This document shows positions 24,655 to 33,061 of a stretch of 52,785 nucleotides of DNA, piece after piece (within the stretch, counting starts at the first letter, position 1; every line of letters begins with the position of its first letter). The translations under genes were made by a program, and so were the position numbers. The DNA comes from Treponema sp. UBA937. Lineage in GTDB: Bacteria > Spirochaetota > Spirochaetia > Treponematales > Breznakiellaceae. The notes beneath the pieces are model-generated. The model saw only the letters and a list, made by a program, of their open reading frames with translations, searched no databases and had not been told where the DNA came from. The stretch covers positions 1 through 52,785 of the forward strand of contig DBDH01000092.1 of the NCBI GenBank assembly GCA_002293455.1, given 5' to 3'.

Positions 24655-25140
24655 ATGACAGAACAAGACAATCTCTCAGGAATGAGTATCGCAGACGCCA
24701 AAGAATACATCGTTCATCATCTGATTACGTTTAAACAAAACGGGAAAAGGATTGATGAACTTCAAGCAGAAATTGAAAAATGGACAGCGCGTGTTGCATT
24801 GGCAAAGTCAAAAGGCGCTGATGATTTGGCAAACGAAGCTGAACGTAAAGCTGATCAGTTTCGCACGGAATGCGAAACGCTAAAAATCGAAAACGATGAT
24901 CTGAAAAATGTAATTGATAATATGCGCCGCCAGCTTCCCGTTCTTGCATCCCGTGAACGCAGCATTGACGCTGATCTCTTAGAACAGGAACTGCTTATCA
25001 CAGCCGGATACAATCCTGGTGATGAAGAAAAAATTGGATTGAACCGGAAGTTTGCCGATCTTGAAAAGGACGCGTCCGCTGATGTGGCTTTAGAAGCGCT
25101 CAAGAAAAAAATGCAAAATGAAAATGGAGAAATAGCATGA
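24655..25140 (+). CDS. Coiled-coil hypothetical protein
   Basis: The 161-residue protein is helical throughout; residues about 35-100 form a heptad-rich coiled coil (RIDELQAEIEKWTARVALAK, ECETLKIENDDLKNVIDNM). The start is supported by GAGGAGCCTAT upstream. Its stop overlaps the start of the GDPD gene (ATGA), so the two are coupled. There is no signal or membrane segment. A truncated N-terminal copy lies at 23079. I do not recognise a function; coupling to a phosphodiesterase may be incidental. Confidence 0.65.
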   Translation: MTEQDNLSGMSIADAKEYIVHHLITFKQNGKRIDELQAEIEKWTARVALAKSKGADDLANEAERKADQFRTECETLKIENDDLKNVIDNMRRQLPVLASRERSIDADLLEQELLITAGYNPGDEEKIGLNRKFADLEKDASADVALEALKKKMQNENGEIA

Positions 25141-25907
25141 AACGAATACCAGTGCTGCCTGATCGTCCCCGCCCTCTCGTTTTTGCACATCGGGGTTGTT
25201 CTTCTGTTGCGCCGGAAAACACCCTTGCCTCTTTCCAAACAGCAAAACAGTTCGGTATTCCGGGCATCGAACTTGACATTCACCTCTGTGCATCCGGCGA
25301 ACTTGTCGTAGCTCATGATGATACCTTTCAACGTACCGCTGGTGATCCACGGAACATCGAAAACTTAACGTTTGAAGAAATCCGGTCCATCGATGTGGGT
25401 TCTTTTTTTGATTCCAAGTTTAAAAATGAACGGGTTATGCGTCTTGAAGAAGTTTTGGAAGAATTCTGTCCCGGTATGTATATTGACATCGAACTTAAAA
25501 CGAGAAAAGCATCTCATGATGATCTGCCGGAAGCGGCGGCAAAAGTATTAAAGGCTTTTGGAGCGCGCATCATTGAAGCCGTAACTATTTCATCGTTTAA
25601 CCCTTTTGCTTTGCGGACTTTTAAAAGATGCGCGCCGGAAATTCCAACGGCTCTTGTCTGGAGCCGCAACCCGGAAGTTCCGCGGATGTTACGGCGCGGA
25701 CATGGCCGGCTGATCGCCGGATGCGATTATCTTAAACCGGAATATGCGCAAGTAAAACCGAATGCAGGTTTTATGAAACGGGCACCCGTTATCCCCTGGA
25801 CAATTGATGACGCGGAGTTGGCAAAGAAGATGATCGGTTTTGGTGTTGAGGGGATTATCTCCAATAAGCCGCAGGAAATAATGCAGGGAATAAGGAATAA
25901 GGCATAA
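25137..25907 (+). CDS. ugpQ: Glycerophosphodiester phosphodiesterase (UgpQ-type)
   Basis: The enzyme hydrolyses glycerophosphodiesters to glycerol 3-phosphate and an alcohol. The family core is clear: FAHRGCSSVAPENTLASF with catalytic His-Arg, GIELDIHLCASGELVVAHD with the metal-binding Glu-x-Asp and second His, and YIDIELKT with the third acidic residue. The C-terminus PWTIDDAELAKKMIGFGVEGI matches. It has no signal peptide and is 256 residues, so it is the cytoplasmic UgpQ type, not the lipid-anchored GlpQ of T. pallidum. Translation is coupled to the preceding coiled-coil gene. Confidence 0.9.
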   Translation: MKRIPVLPDRPRPLVFAHRGCSSVAPENTLASFQTAKQFGIPGIELDIHLCASGELVVAHDDTFQRTAGDPRNIENLTFEEIRSIDVGSFFDSKFKNERVMRLEEVLEEFCPGMYIDIELKTRKASHDDLPEAAAKVLKAFGARIIEAVTISSFNPFALRTFKRCAPEIPTALVWSRNPEVPRMLRRGHGRLIAGCDYLKPEYAQVKPNAGFMKRAPVIPWTIDDAELAKKMIGFGVEGIISNKPQEIMQGIRNKA

Positions 25908-25985
25908 ACAAAATATATAATATGTTACACAATTATCTTTTGACAAGACATTCAAAAAATAAAAAAACGTTCAATACTCTCATCC

Positions 25986-26843
25986 TCATATCTCAAATCC
26001 TCCCTGCAAGATAAAGTTCCGAAGTAATTCGTCTAGTTTCATATTTACGTCCTTCATGGGAATATCTGCGTTTTCCTTTTTGTCAAAATAGGCCTTTGAT
26101 TTTGCTTTGTCTCTGGTGTTCATGAGAGCGGTGAAGCGGTTGAACTCATCAATATTGTGTTCGGTTATTTGGAGTTTCATCATGCTGCGGAGTTTTGTTT
26201 CATCAAGACCGAAGGTTGTTGCCATTATCTGAATCTGATCGTCTTTAGCGGCAGTTTTGTATTGGGTGATATAATCACGGAAGGTTTTGCCTTTTTCTAC
26301 GGTTACTTTACCGCTTTGGATTTCGCGGAGAAATATGTTTGCGTATTTCTGGTCTTCGGCGGAAAGCATTGCGAATGTTGTGTGTAAGTCTTTGAGAGCT
26401 TTCTCTTTTTCCTTGTCTGTTTTTTCAGGGTTGTTTATGATGTTCATATATATCTCAAAATGCGAATTCATATAATCTATGTCTATTTTCCCAGTGTCGA
26501 TTTCGGTGAGGTAGCCAGCTATATCATAAGGCGGAGTTGTCATTTCAGGGTCTGTTATTGGCGGGTCCCCGGAGTCTGGTTTGAATAGTTCTTTATAGCG
26601 TTGAGCCAGAACTAAATAAGTATTTTCATCGAAGACGATTTTTTCTTTGTGATCAGGGTTTTCCCACTGAAAGCCCTGGATTTTTGCGGCTTGTAAATAA
26701 TCTGATAATTCTTTGAATTGTGTTGAGAACTTTTTGCGGTCGGCAACTTCTTTTGGGAGCTTGGTAAAATCAGGGACATCAGCGGCGGCAAATAGATTTT
26801 TTATTTCATCTTTTAGTCGTCCTGTATTATTTTCTTCTTTCCA
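25986..26843 (-). pseudogene. hsdR: C-terminal fragment of type I restriction subunit HsdR
   Basis: The minus-strand frame is open from just after TAA 26846-26844 to the stop at 25986, about 285 codons. An ATG at 26543 would start only the last 185. Residues such as YLTEIDTGKIDIDYMNSHFE and the final LLRNFILQGGFEI belong to the helical C-terminal domain of HsdR, the motor/nuclease subunit. The nuclease and helicase domains, about two thirds of the usual protein, are missing and no hsdS or hsdM is nearby. I infer the relic of a deleted type I restriction locus; whether the remnant is translated is unknown. Confidence 0.75.
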
Positions 26844-26994
26844 TTATAGCATAATTTTTGTTAGGGGTAAGCAAGAAAGATTAGAATGTTGATGTTTTTC
26901 ATAACATAGACCGCGATGAATATGAGATAAAGGGAGCCCCTCACAAAACGTAATTGTCATTTTGCAAGAAGCTCTGGCGCGTTATTGTCTGCAA

Positions 26995-27891
26995 CTATTT
27001 TTTAACAACAGGAAGCCAAACCTCGTATTGCATATCTGCCGGGTTGTCGTCAAGATACACTTCAATGTCCGGGGCGTTGGCCCATTCATAACCCGACGCC
27101 GGAAGCCATTCGGCGTAGATGCGTTTCTGCAAATCCTGAATCGATGACGGTAATCCGGAACCGGAAAAAACTGCCCACGTACCGGCGGGAATAATGCATT
27201 CATACATTCCGTCCGGGACAGGCTTGTCGGTGGCGGCCGCGATGTAATAAAAATTTGATGCGGCATTATCGGAACAATCTGAAACGCCGAGTAGTCCTAA
27301 AGGCTCATTATCGATCATGCCGCAGATCTGCGCGATTTTCCCGTTTTGCGCCGATTCCTGCCAAAACATGGGAACGCGTTTGAAACTTTCCGCAACATCA
27401 TTTGGATCAAAATCTTTTCCGATATCAGATTTTTCCGGAAGCGGTGCTACCAAAAGCGGTTCCCGTACTCCCACTACACGAAACGATTCCTTCTTTACAA
27501 TTCGATACTCCATTCCAACTTCTCCTTTGATTGAAAATTGGAAGCCGATGCGCGGGAATGCCTTTAACACAGTATTCTCTTTTTGGGCCGCTGACGGCGT
27601 AACTCCGTGAACCGATTGGAACGCGCGGTTAAATGCTGTCGGCGATTCATAGCCGTAACACAGAGCAATATCCAGAACTTTGCCGCCTTGCTGTAAATCA
27701 ACAGCAGCTTTTGTCATTCGTCTGCGCCGCAAATACTCTGACAAAGGTATGCCTGATATATATGAGAACATCCGCTGAAAATGATACACAGAGGAGCCGG
27801 CAAGCCGCGCTGCTTTTTCGTAGGATATTTCCCCTTCAAGATTGTCCTCCATGTATGTCAGGGCTTCGTTTAATCTATCAAGCCATTCCAT
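26995..27891 (-). CDS. AraC-type regulator with GyrI-like effector domain
   Basis: ATG 27891 is preferred over 27897 because AGGAGG lies 8 bases before it (only 2 before the other). Residues about 1-105 are an AraC DNA-binding domain with two helix-turn-helix units (YEKAARLAGSSVYHFQRMF, then ALCYGYESPTAFNRAFQ and GVTPS). Residues about 125-298 are a GyrI-like/Rob-type effector-binding domain (MEYRIVKKESFRVVGVREPL, EWLPASGYEWANAPDIEVYL). Such regulators sense small hydrophobic or cationic drugs and activate efflux genes. The divergent ABC exporter some 630 bases away is a possible target. Confidence 0.85.
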   Translation of the reverse strand: MEWLDRLNEALTYMEDNLEGEISYEKAARLAGSSVYHFQRMFSYISGIPLSEYLRRRRMTKAAVDLQQGGKVLDIALCYGYESPTAFNRAFQSVHGVTPSAAQKENTVLKAFPRIGFQFSIKGEVGMEYRIVKKESFRVVGVREPLLVAPLPEKSDIGKDFDPNDVAESFKRVPMFWQESAQNGKIAQICGMIDNEPLGLLGVSDCSDNAASNFYYIAAATDKPVPDGMYECIIPAGTWAVFSGSGLPSSIQDLQKRIYAEWLPASGYEWANAPDIEVYLDDNPADMQYEVWLPVVKK

Positions 27892-28048
27892 TCGCATTGC
27901 CTCCTTGCTGCAAATATACTGGAAGTTGTTTTCGTTTATCCTCTCATTTTCTGCACAAATTTGCGAGTATGCATCATCGGCAATTTTTTCTTCATGACGG
28001 TTTCTCTTTTATATATTCCAAATGGATATGGCGTTTGTTGTCGGTGAT

Positions 28049-28087
28049 AATCTGTAAATCCGCAATTGAATTGCGGATTTACAGATT
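28049..28087. repeat. 39-bp near-perfect palindrome
   Basis: AATCTGTAAATCCGCAATT (28049-28067), one G, then AATTGCGGATTTACAGATT (28069-28087): two exact 19-base arms with one central base. It is not followed by a T run. It could be a hairpin in RNA, a protein-binding site or the scar of a mobile element. Confidence 0.7.
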
Positions 28088-28172
28088 TGTATGATATGTG
28101 CAACAAAAACATCTTTAGAAGAACATACTTCTCTCTCTCAATCTTCAAAAATTTTCCTTGACAAATCACTTT

Positions 28173-28211
28173 TTTATGCAAAACTAAAATCATACTTTAG
28201 ATTTGCATAAA
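28173..28211. repeat. Imperfect inverted repeat upstream of the ATPase relic
   Basis: TTTATGCAAAACTAAA (28173-28188) and TTTAGATTTGCATAAA (28196-28211) pair over 16 bases with a single mismatch. The arms lie between a TTGACA and the relic gene, the place for an operator. Confidence 0.5.
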
Positions 28212-28232
28212 TTATTATATAAGGAAATAAGC

Positions 28233-28355
28233 GTATATTACGAGCGCACAATTAAGAAAGAATTACAGTATATCAGCGAAACGTTTCCCGTGCTGTTACT
28301 CACAGGTCCCTGTCAAACAGGAAAAACCACTATTCAACAAAAATTTCTTCTTTAA
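28233..28355 (+). pseudogene. N-terminal fragment of an AAA_14/DUF4143 ATPase
   Basis: The frame from about 28233 reads YYERTIKKELQYISETFPVL then LLTGPCQTGKTTIQQ, the start and Walker A of the ATPase family that carries DUF4143. It stops at TAA 28353 right after the P-loop. The usual ATG is replaced (GTA at the expected site, preceded by AAGGAAATAAGC), so it is a decayed relic of a gene now almost wholly lost. Confidence 0.7.
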
Positions 28356-28525
28356 AATCTTCCTTTTCTTTTCAAAAGATATATAATCTAAATTAGATAA
28401 AGAGATTCAAAAATTGATTAAAAAATAACTTATTGAGGCCGTTGAAAAACTCCGGTTTTTTGCGGCAAGCTCTATTATCATTTCAATAACCTGAATCTCT
28501 CTCAACGTTCGGGAGAAGCAAACTG

Positions 28526-30262
28526 ATGATCAAAAAACTGCTATCATGTCTTGGGCAATACAAAAAGTATGCCGTTTTAGGACCGATCATGGCTGCCGGG
28601 GAAGTTGTATTGGAAGTTCTTGTTCCGTATACTATGGCGCGGATTGTGGATGTTGGAATAGCTAATAGAGATATTTCCTACATTGTGAAAATGGGCTTAA
28701 TCATGGTTGCTATGGCGGCAGGGTCCCTTGCTTTTGGAGGCCTTTCCGCTTGGTGTTCGGCGGCCGCCAGTACGGGACTTGCGAAGGGTGTAAGGAAGCG
28801 GCTTTTTGATACCATCCAGAATTTTTCATTTTCCAACATTGATAAATTCAGCACGCCGTCCCTTATTACGAGGCTTACTACAGATGTAACAAATATTCAA
28901 AATGCCTTTATGATGTGCATCAGGATGCTGATCCGGTCGCCGGTTATGTTTTTCTGCGCGGTGTTTTTTGCGGTGTTGATCAATCGTCATCTGGCATTGA
29001 TATTTCTGGTAGCGATACCGGTTTTGGGCATAGCGCTCTTTGTTATCGCGACAAAGACCTATCCCCGGTTCAGAACGATGCTGAAGAAGTACGACCATCT
29101 TAATTCGGTAATCCAGGAAAATCTTATAGGGATTCGGGTAGTAAAGGCCTTTGTCCGGGAGGAGCATGAAACCGAAAAGTTTCAGGACATTGCCGATCAG
29201 GTTCGGCAGGCTCAGTACAAAGCGGAAAAGATTTTACAGATTAACATGCCGATCATGCAGTTTGTCATGTATGCCTGTATTCTTTCGGTATCATGGTTCG
29301 GCGGTAATATGATCATTGTCGGCGGAATGCAGACCGGCGAGTTCATGAGCTTTATCAGTTACATCAGCCAGATACTTATGGCTTTGATGATGATGTCCAT
29401 GATTTTCATCAACCTTGTTCTTTCCAGTGCGTCCCTTAGGCGGATTATTGAAGTTATGGATGAAGATATAAGTATCAAGGAACAGATAGGGGCCGCAACA
29501 GTTATCCCCGACGGGTCAATCAGATTCGATCATGTCAGTTTTGATTATCATGGGAAAACAGATAATCCTGTGTTACATGATATATCGGTTTCCATTGCTC
29601 CGGGTGAAACTATCGGCATTATCGGGGGAACCGGTTCCGCGAAATCAACACTGGTACAGCTTATCCCCAGGCTTTATGAAGCGCTTGACGGAAGCGTCAT
29701 GGTGGGCGGCCGTGATGTTCGGGATTACAATCTTGAATCCCTCCGGAACAGCGTCGCGATGGTTCTTCAAAAAAATGTTCTTTTTTCCGGAACCATCCGG
29801 GAAAATCTTCAATGGGGTAATCCCGGCGCGGATGACGAAACGATCATCCGGGCATGTAAGGCGGCGGCGGCCCACGATTTTATCCTCGCGTTTCCGAAGG
29901 GTTACGATACGGAACTTGGTCAGGGAGGCGTCAATCTTTCGGGAGGACAGAAGCAGCGGCTTTGTATTGCCCGCGCTTTGCTCAAGAACCCAAAGATCAT
30001 TATTCTTGATGACAGTACCAGCGCGGTCGATACCGCTACTGACAGCAGGATTCGCAATGCTTTAAGGGAAGGACTTTCCGGAACCACAACTATTATTATT
30101 TCGCAGAGGATTATCTCCATACAAGACGCGGACCGGATTATCGTAATGGATGATGGAAGGATAAACGGATTGGGTACGCACGAAGAACTTCTGGCGAATA
30201 ATCTTATTTATAAAGAAGTGTACGATTCACAACAAGGAAAGAACGATTATGCCGGGACCTAA
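28526..30262 (+). CDS. ABC exporter half-transporter, degenerate-site subunit
   Basis: This 578-residue protein joins a six-helix exporter membrane domain (about residues 1-310) to an ATPase domain. Walker A GGTGSAKSTLVQL is near residue 368, signature LSGGQKQRL near 470, and Walker B IIILDDSTSAVD near 492. The residue after the Walker B Asp is Asp, not the catalytic Glu, a mark of the degenerate site in heterodimeric exporters of the TM287/288 and BmrCD type. The second subunit follows with a 14-base overlap. The substrate is probably a drug or lipid, unknown here. It lies some 630 bases from the divergent AraC/GyrI regulator. Confidence 0.9.
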   Translation: MIKKLLSCLGQYKKYAVLGPIMAAGEVVLEVLVPYTMARIVDVGIANRDISYIVKMGLIMVAMAAGSLAFGGLSAWCSAAASTGLAKGVRKRLFDTIQNFSFSNIDKFSTPSLITRLTTDVTNIQNAFMMCIRMLIRSPVMFFCAVFFAVLINRHLALIFLVAIPVLGIALFVIATKTYPRFRTMLKKYDHLNSVIQENLIGIRVVKAFVREEHETEKFQDIADQVRQAQYKAEKILQINMPIMQFVMYACILSVSWFGGNMIIVGGMQTGEFMSFISYISQILMALMMMSMIFINLVLSSASLRRIIEVMDEDISIKEQIGAATVIPDGSIRFDHVSFDYHGKTDNPVLHDISVSIAPGETIGIIGGTGSAKSTLVQLIPRLYEALDGSVMVGGRDVRDYNLESLRNSVAMVLQKNVLFSGTIRENLQWGNPGADDETIIRACKAAAAHDFILAFPKGYDTELGQGGVNLSGGQKQRLCIARALLKNPKIIILDDSTSAVDTATDSRIRNALREGLSGTTTIIISQRIISIQDADRIIVMDDGRINGLGTHEELLANNLIYKEVYDSQQGKNDYAGT

Positions 30263-32138
30263 CAGCCGCAGACAAAAAATGGAAAAGCCTAAAGACGCGG
30301 TTAAAACCATTAAGAAAATTTTCAGCTATTTGGCGGAATCTAAATGGCTTCTTTTTCTGGTTGTTTTTTTCGTTATTATCAGCGCGTCCGCTCAAGTTGC
30401 GGGAACCTATTTTTTAAAACCATTGATCAATGATTACATCATCCCTTTAATAGGCAAGAACAATCCCGACCTCTCCGGGTTTATCCGGCTCTTGGTTCTT
30501 ATGGGACTTGTGTATGTTTTTGGCGCGGTCTCCACATTTCTTTACAACCGCCTGATGCTGCGTGTTTCTACAAAAACGCTTTTTAAAATTCGGATGGATC
30601 TTTTTTCACATCTTCAAAAACTGCCTATCCGGTATTTTGACACACATGCCCACGGCGATTTGATGAGTCTGTTTACCAACGACACCGATACCATCCGGGA
30701 TATGTTCAGCCAAAGTTTTGTCCAGATTGTTTCTTCTTTCATAACCGTTACCGGGGTTTTCTTTGTGATGCTTTTTCTCAGCCCCTTATTAACGATGGTG
30801 GTAGTCGTCATGGTTGTCGTGATGGTTTTTGTGACGAAAGCTCTCGGCAAACGAAGCGGAAACTTCTTCATCAAACAGCAGCGTTCTGTGGGAACATTGA
30901 ACGGGTACATCGAAGAAATGATTGAAGGCCAGAAGGTGGTAAAAGTTTTCTGCCATGAAGATAAAGCCAAAGAGGAGTTCGGCGTTTTAAATAAAGATTT
31001 GTTCCATGATGCCAGAGGCGCGAATACCTTCGCCGGTATGCTCATGCCGCTTATGAACAATCTTTCATATTTGAATTACGCGGCCACCGCGATGGTCGGC
31101 GGCGTATTCGCGGTGTTCTACGGTTTGGATATCGGAACCTTGGCGTCCTTCCTGCAGTATACCCGGTCCTTTAGTCAGCCTATCACCCAAATATCCAACC
31201 AGTTCAATTCGATTGTTCTTGCTCTCGCCGGAGCTGAACGGATTTTTGCGGTGATGGAAGAAAGCCCCGAATCGGATGAAGGGTATGTAACCTTGGTTAA
31301 TGTAAAAGATGACGCGTCCGGAAACATTGTAGAATGCGGCGGCCATTCAGGAATGTGGGCGTGGAAACATCCTCATCATGATCATTCGCTTACCTATACA
31401 CGGCTTACGGGCGCGGTGGAATTTGCCGACGTTACGTTTGGGTATAACCCAGACAAAACGGTTTTGTATGACATCGATCTTTTTGCAAAGCCTGGACAAA
31501 AAATCGCCCTCGTAGGTTCCACTGGAGCCGGAAAAACCACGATCACTAATTTGCTCAATCGTTTTTATGATGTGCCCGACGGAAAAATCCGTTATGACGG
31601 AATCAATATTAACAAAATAAAAAAATCCGCGCTCCGTCATTCACTTTCGATGGTACTGCAGGATACGCATCTTTTTACCGGAACTATAGCGGACAATATT
31701 CGTTACGGAAGACTTAACGCTTCTGACGAAGAAGTCATCGCCGCCGCGAAACTCGCCAACGCGGATACCTTTATCAGTCATCTTCCCAAAGGCTATGACA
31801 CGATGCTCGTTTCCGACGGAAGCAACTTGAGTCAGGGACAGAGGCAGCTTCTCGCAATCGCGCGCGCGGCGGTTGCGAATCCTCCGGTCCTCGTCCTTGA
31901 CGAAGCCACAAGTTCCATCGACACGAGAACTGAAGCGTTAATCGAAAAAGGCATGAACAGCCTGATGCAGGGAAGAACGGTCTTCGTCATAGCTCACCGG
32001 CTTTCCACCGTCCGCAACTCCGACAGCATTGTCGTCCTTGAACAAGGCCGGATTATCGAACAAGGCAGCCACGACGAACTCATGAAACTGAAAGGTCATT
32101 ATTTTGAATTATATACCGGAATGTTCGAGTTGACGTAG
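30249..32138 (+). CDS. ABC exporter half-transporter, consensus-site subunit
   Basis: The second 629-residue subunit has the same layout: membrane domain to about residue 330, Walker A GSTGAGKTTI near residue 424, signature LSQGQRQLL near 528, and Walker B LVLDEATSSID near 549 with the proper catalytic Glu. With the previous gene it forms a heterodimer with one active and one degenerate ATP site. A His/Trp-rich insert (GMWAWKHPHHDHS) lies between the membrane and ATPase domains. The last 27 codons are part of an 84-bp direct repeat whose second copy lies beyond the MNT-HEPN pair. Confidence 0.9.
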   Translation: MPGPNSRRQKMEKPKDAVKTIKKIFSYLAESKWLLFLVVFFVIISASAQVAGTYFLKPLINDYIIPLIGKNNPDLSGFIRLLVLMGLVYVFGAVSTFLYNRLMLRVSTKTLFKIRMDLFSHLQKLPIRYFDTHAHGDLMSLFTNDTDTIRDMFSQSFVQIVSSFITVTGVFFVMLFLSPLLTMVVVVMVVVMVFVTKALGKRSGNFFIKQQRSVGTLNGYIEEMIEGQKVVKVFCHEDKAKEEFGVLNKDLFHDARGANTFAGMLMPLMNNLSYLNYAATAMVGGVFAVFYGLDIGTLASFLQYTRSFSQPITQISNQFNSIVLALAGAERIFAVMEESPESDEGYVTLVNVKDDASGNIVECGGHSGMWAWKHPHHDHSLTYTRLTGAVEFADVTFGYNPDKTVLYDIDLFAKPGQKIALVGSTGAGKTTITNLLNRFYDVPDGKIRYDGININKIKKSALRHSLSMVLQDTHLFTGTIADNIRYGRLNASDEEVIAAAKLANADTFISHLPKGYDTMLVSDGSNLSQGQRQLLAIARAAVANPPVLVLDEATSSIDTRTEALIEKGMNSLMQGRTVFVIAHRLSTVRNSDSIVVLEQGRIIEQGSHDELMKLKGHYFELYTGMFELT

Positions 32139-32141
32139 AGG
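32058..32141 (+). repeat. 84-bp direct repeat, left copy (3' end of the exporter gene)
   Basis: The bases from GAACAAGGCAGCCACG to TGACGTAGAGG, covering the last 27 codons of the exporter gene and 3 bases beyond the stop, recur at 32922-33005 with one difference (T at 32102, C at 32966). The copies are 864 bases apart and bracket the MNT-HEPN pair. Confidence 0.95.
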
Positions 32142-32191
32142 AAAAAATTTGAAATATGCGTCTTCATGCCGCCGTGTAAATAGTAAATCTA

Positions 32192-32220
32192 TGCACATTT
32201 TGGCAATAGTGTGCTATAAT
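32192..32220 (+). promoter_or_regulatory. Promoter of the first MNT-HEPN pair, near-leaderless
   Basis: TGCACA (32192-32197) and perfect TATAAT (32215-32220) are 17 bp apart. The ATG at 32229 is 8 bases past the -10 box, so transcription should start within about two bases of the start codon; no ribosome-binding site is visible. Confidence 0.6.
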
Positions 32221-32228
32221 GAATATTG

Positions 32229-32561
32229 ATGAATGATATAGATTCAATCCGTTCCGAACTGGACATTCTCACAAAAATCATTGTTGATACCGTTCCTGTG
32301 GAAGAAATTTACCTTTTTGGTTCTTATGCTTATGGGACTCCTCACAAAGATTCTGATCTTGATCTATATGTCGTATTAAAAAATGAAGCTCCTATGCGCG
32401 AGTTGGAAGCCTACGATATAATCCGCCTTGCCGCTTACACAAAGCAAACAATGCCGATGGATCTCATGGTTCATAAAAAAGATACCTTTCTTGATCGTTC
32501 GACAGGTATTGCCACTATTGAAAAAGTAATCGCGAGTCAGGGGGTAAAGCTCTATGGATAA
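32229..32561 (+). CDS. MNT-type nucleotidyltransferase, antitoxin of a HEPN/MNT pair
   Basis: The protein (110 residues from ATG 32229; a TTG lies one codon upstream) has the minimal nucleotidyltransferase core: YLFGSYAYGTPHKDSDLDLYV gives the G-S-x(10)-D-x-D motif in two pieces, YLFGSYAYGTPHKDS and DLDLYV, at about residues 30-50. A third Asp in MDLMVHKK completes the metal site. In HEPN/MNT systems this enzyme adds AMP to the HEPN toxin and silences it. Its stop overlaps the next gene by 8 bases. Confidence 0.85.
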   Translation: MNDIDSIRSELDILTKIIVDTVPVEEIYLFGSYAYGTPHKDSDLDLYVVLKNEAPMRELEAYDIIRLAAYTKQTMPMDLMVHKKDTFLDRSTGIATIEKVIASQGVKLYG

Positions 32562-32949
32562 ACAGGAAGAGATTCGCCAATGGTTTAAAATCGCCGATGA
32601 CAATCTTGACTCGGCCGAATTTCTCTTTGTAAACCGCCGTCCCTCCCCGAATGAAATTGTTTGTAACCTTAGTCAGCAAGCCGCCGAGAAATACTTAAAA
32701 GGTTTTCTGATAACTCACGACATTACACCGCCAAAAACCCATGATCTTCTCCCCTTAATGACTCAGTGCGGAGAAATAAAATCCGGTTTCAATACTCTTG
32801 CGGTAAAATGTACTGTCCTAAGCCGTTATGGAGTAATTCCCCGTTATCCCAACGAATTACAAATCACCGCTGAAGATGCAAAGACTGCCATCCAGTACGC
32901 AAAAGACATACGAGATTATGTGAACAAGGCAGCCACGACGAACTCATGA
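32554..32949 (+). CDS. HEPN-domain protein, toxin partner of the MNT enzyme
   Basis: The 131-residue protein is a four-helix HEPN domain: WFKIADDNLDSAEFLF, CNLSQQAAEKYLKGFLI with the EKxLK core, and SRYGVIPRYPNELQIT where other HEPN families carry the R-x(4-6)-H ribonuclease motif. Here that motif is not canonical (no HxY), so nuclease activity is uncertain. The last 9 codons (NKAATTNS) lie on the right copy of the 84-bp repeat, so the C-terminus was formed by the recombination that placed the pair here. It overlaps the MNT gene by 8 bases. Confidence 0.8.
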   Translation: MDKQEEIRQWFKIADDNLDSAEFLFVNRRPSPNEIVCNLSQQAAEKYLKGFLITHDITPPKTHDLLPLMTQCGEIKSGFNTLAVKCTVLSRYGVIPRYPNELQITAEDAKTAIQYAKDIRDYVNKAATTNS

Positions 32950-33005
32950 AACTGAAAGGTCATTACTTTGAATTATATACCGGAATGTTCGAGTTGACGT
33001 AGAGG
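32922..33005 (+). repeat. 84-bp direct repeat, right copy
   Basis: This is the second copy of the exporter 3' end, out of frame with the exporter reading and serving as the tail of the HEPN gene (stop at 32947-32949). Identity to the left copy is 83 of 84 bases. Confidence 0.95.
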
Positions 33006-33061
33006 GAAAGAGAATAGCTATCATAAAATACGGCTGAAACTACAAATTCTAAATTACGTAT

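Larger units (their letters stand above)
27892..28525. other. Gene-poor stretch with palindromes and a relic gene
   Basis: This gap between the AraC-type regulator and the ABC exporter contains a 39-bp palindrome, a 16-bp imperfect inverted repeat and an ATPase N-terminal fragment, each listed separately. A TTGACA occurs at about 28159-28164. The rest is AT-rich with no coding signal. Confidence 0.5.

Noticed and set aside
28395..28525. GGCCGTTGAAAAACTCC stretch before the exporter as an insertion-sequence end
   Set aside because: It resembles sequences seen near transposon ends, but no partner inverted repeat, target duplication or transposase is present.
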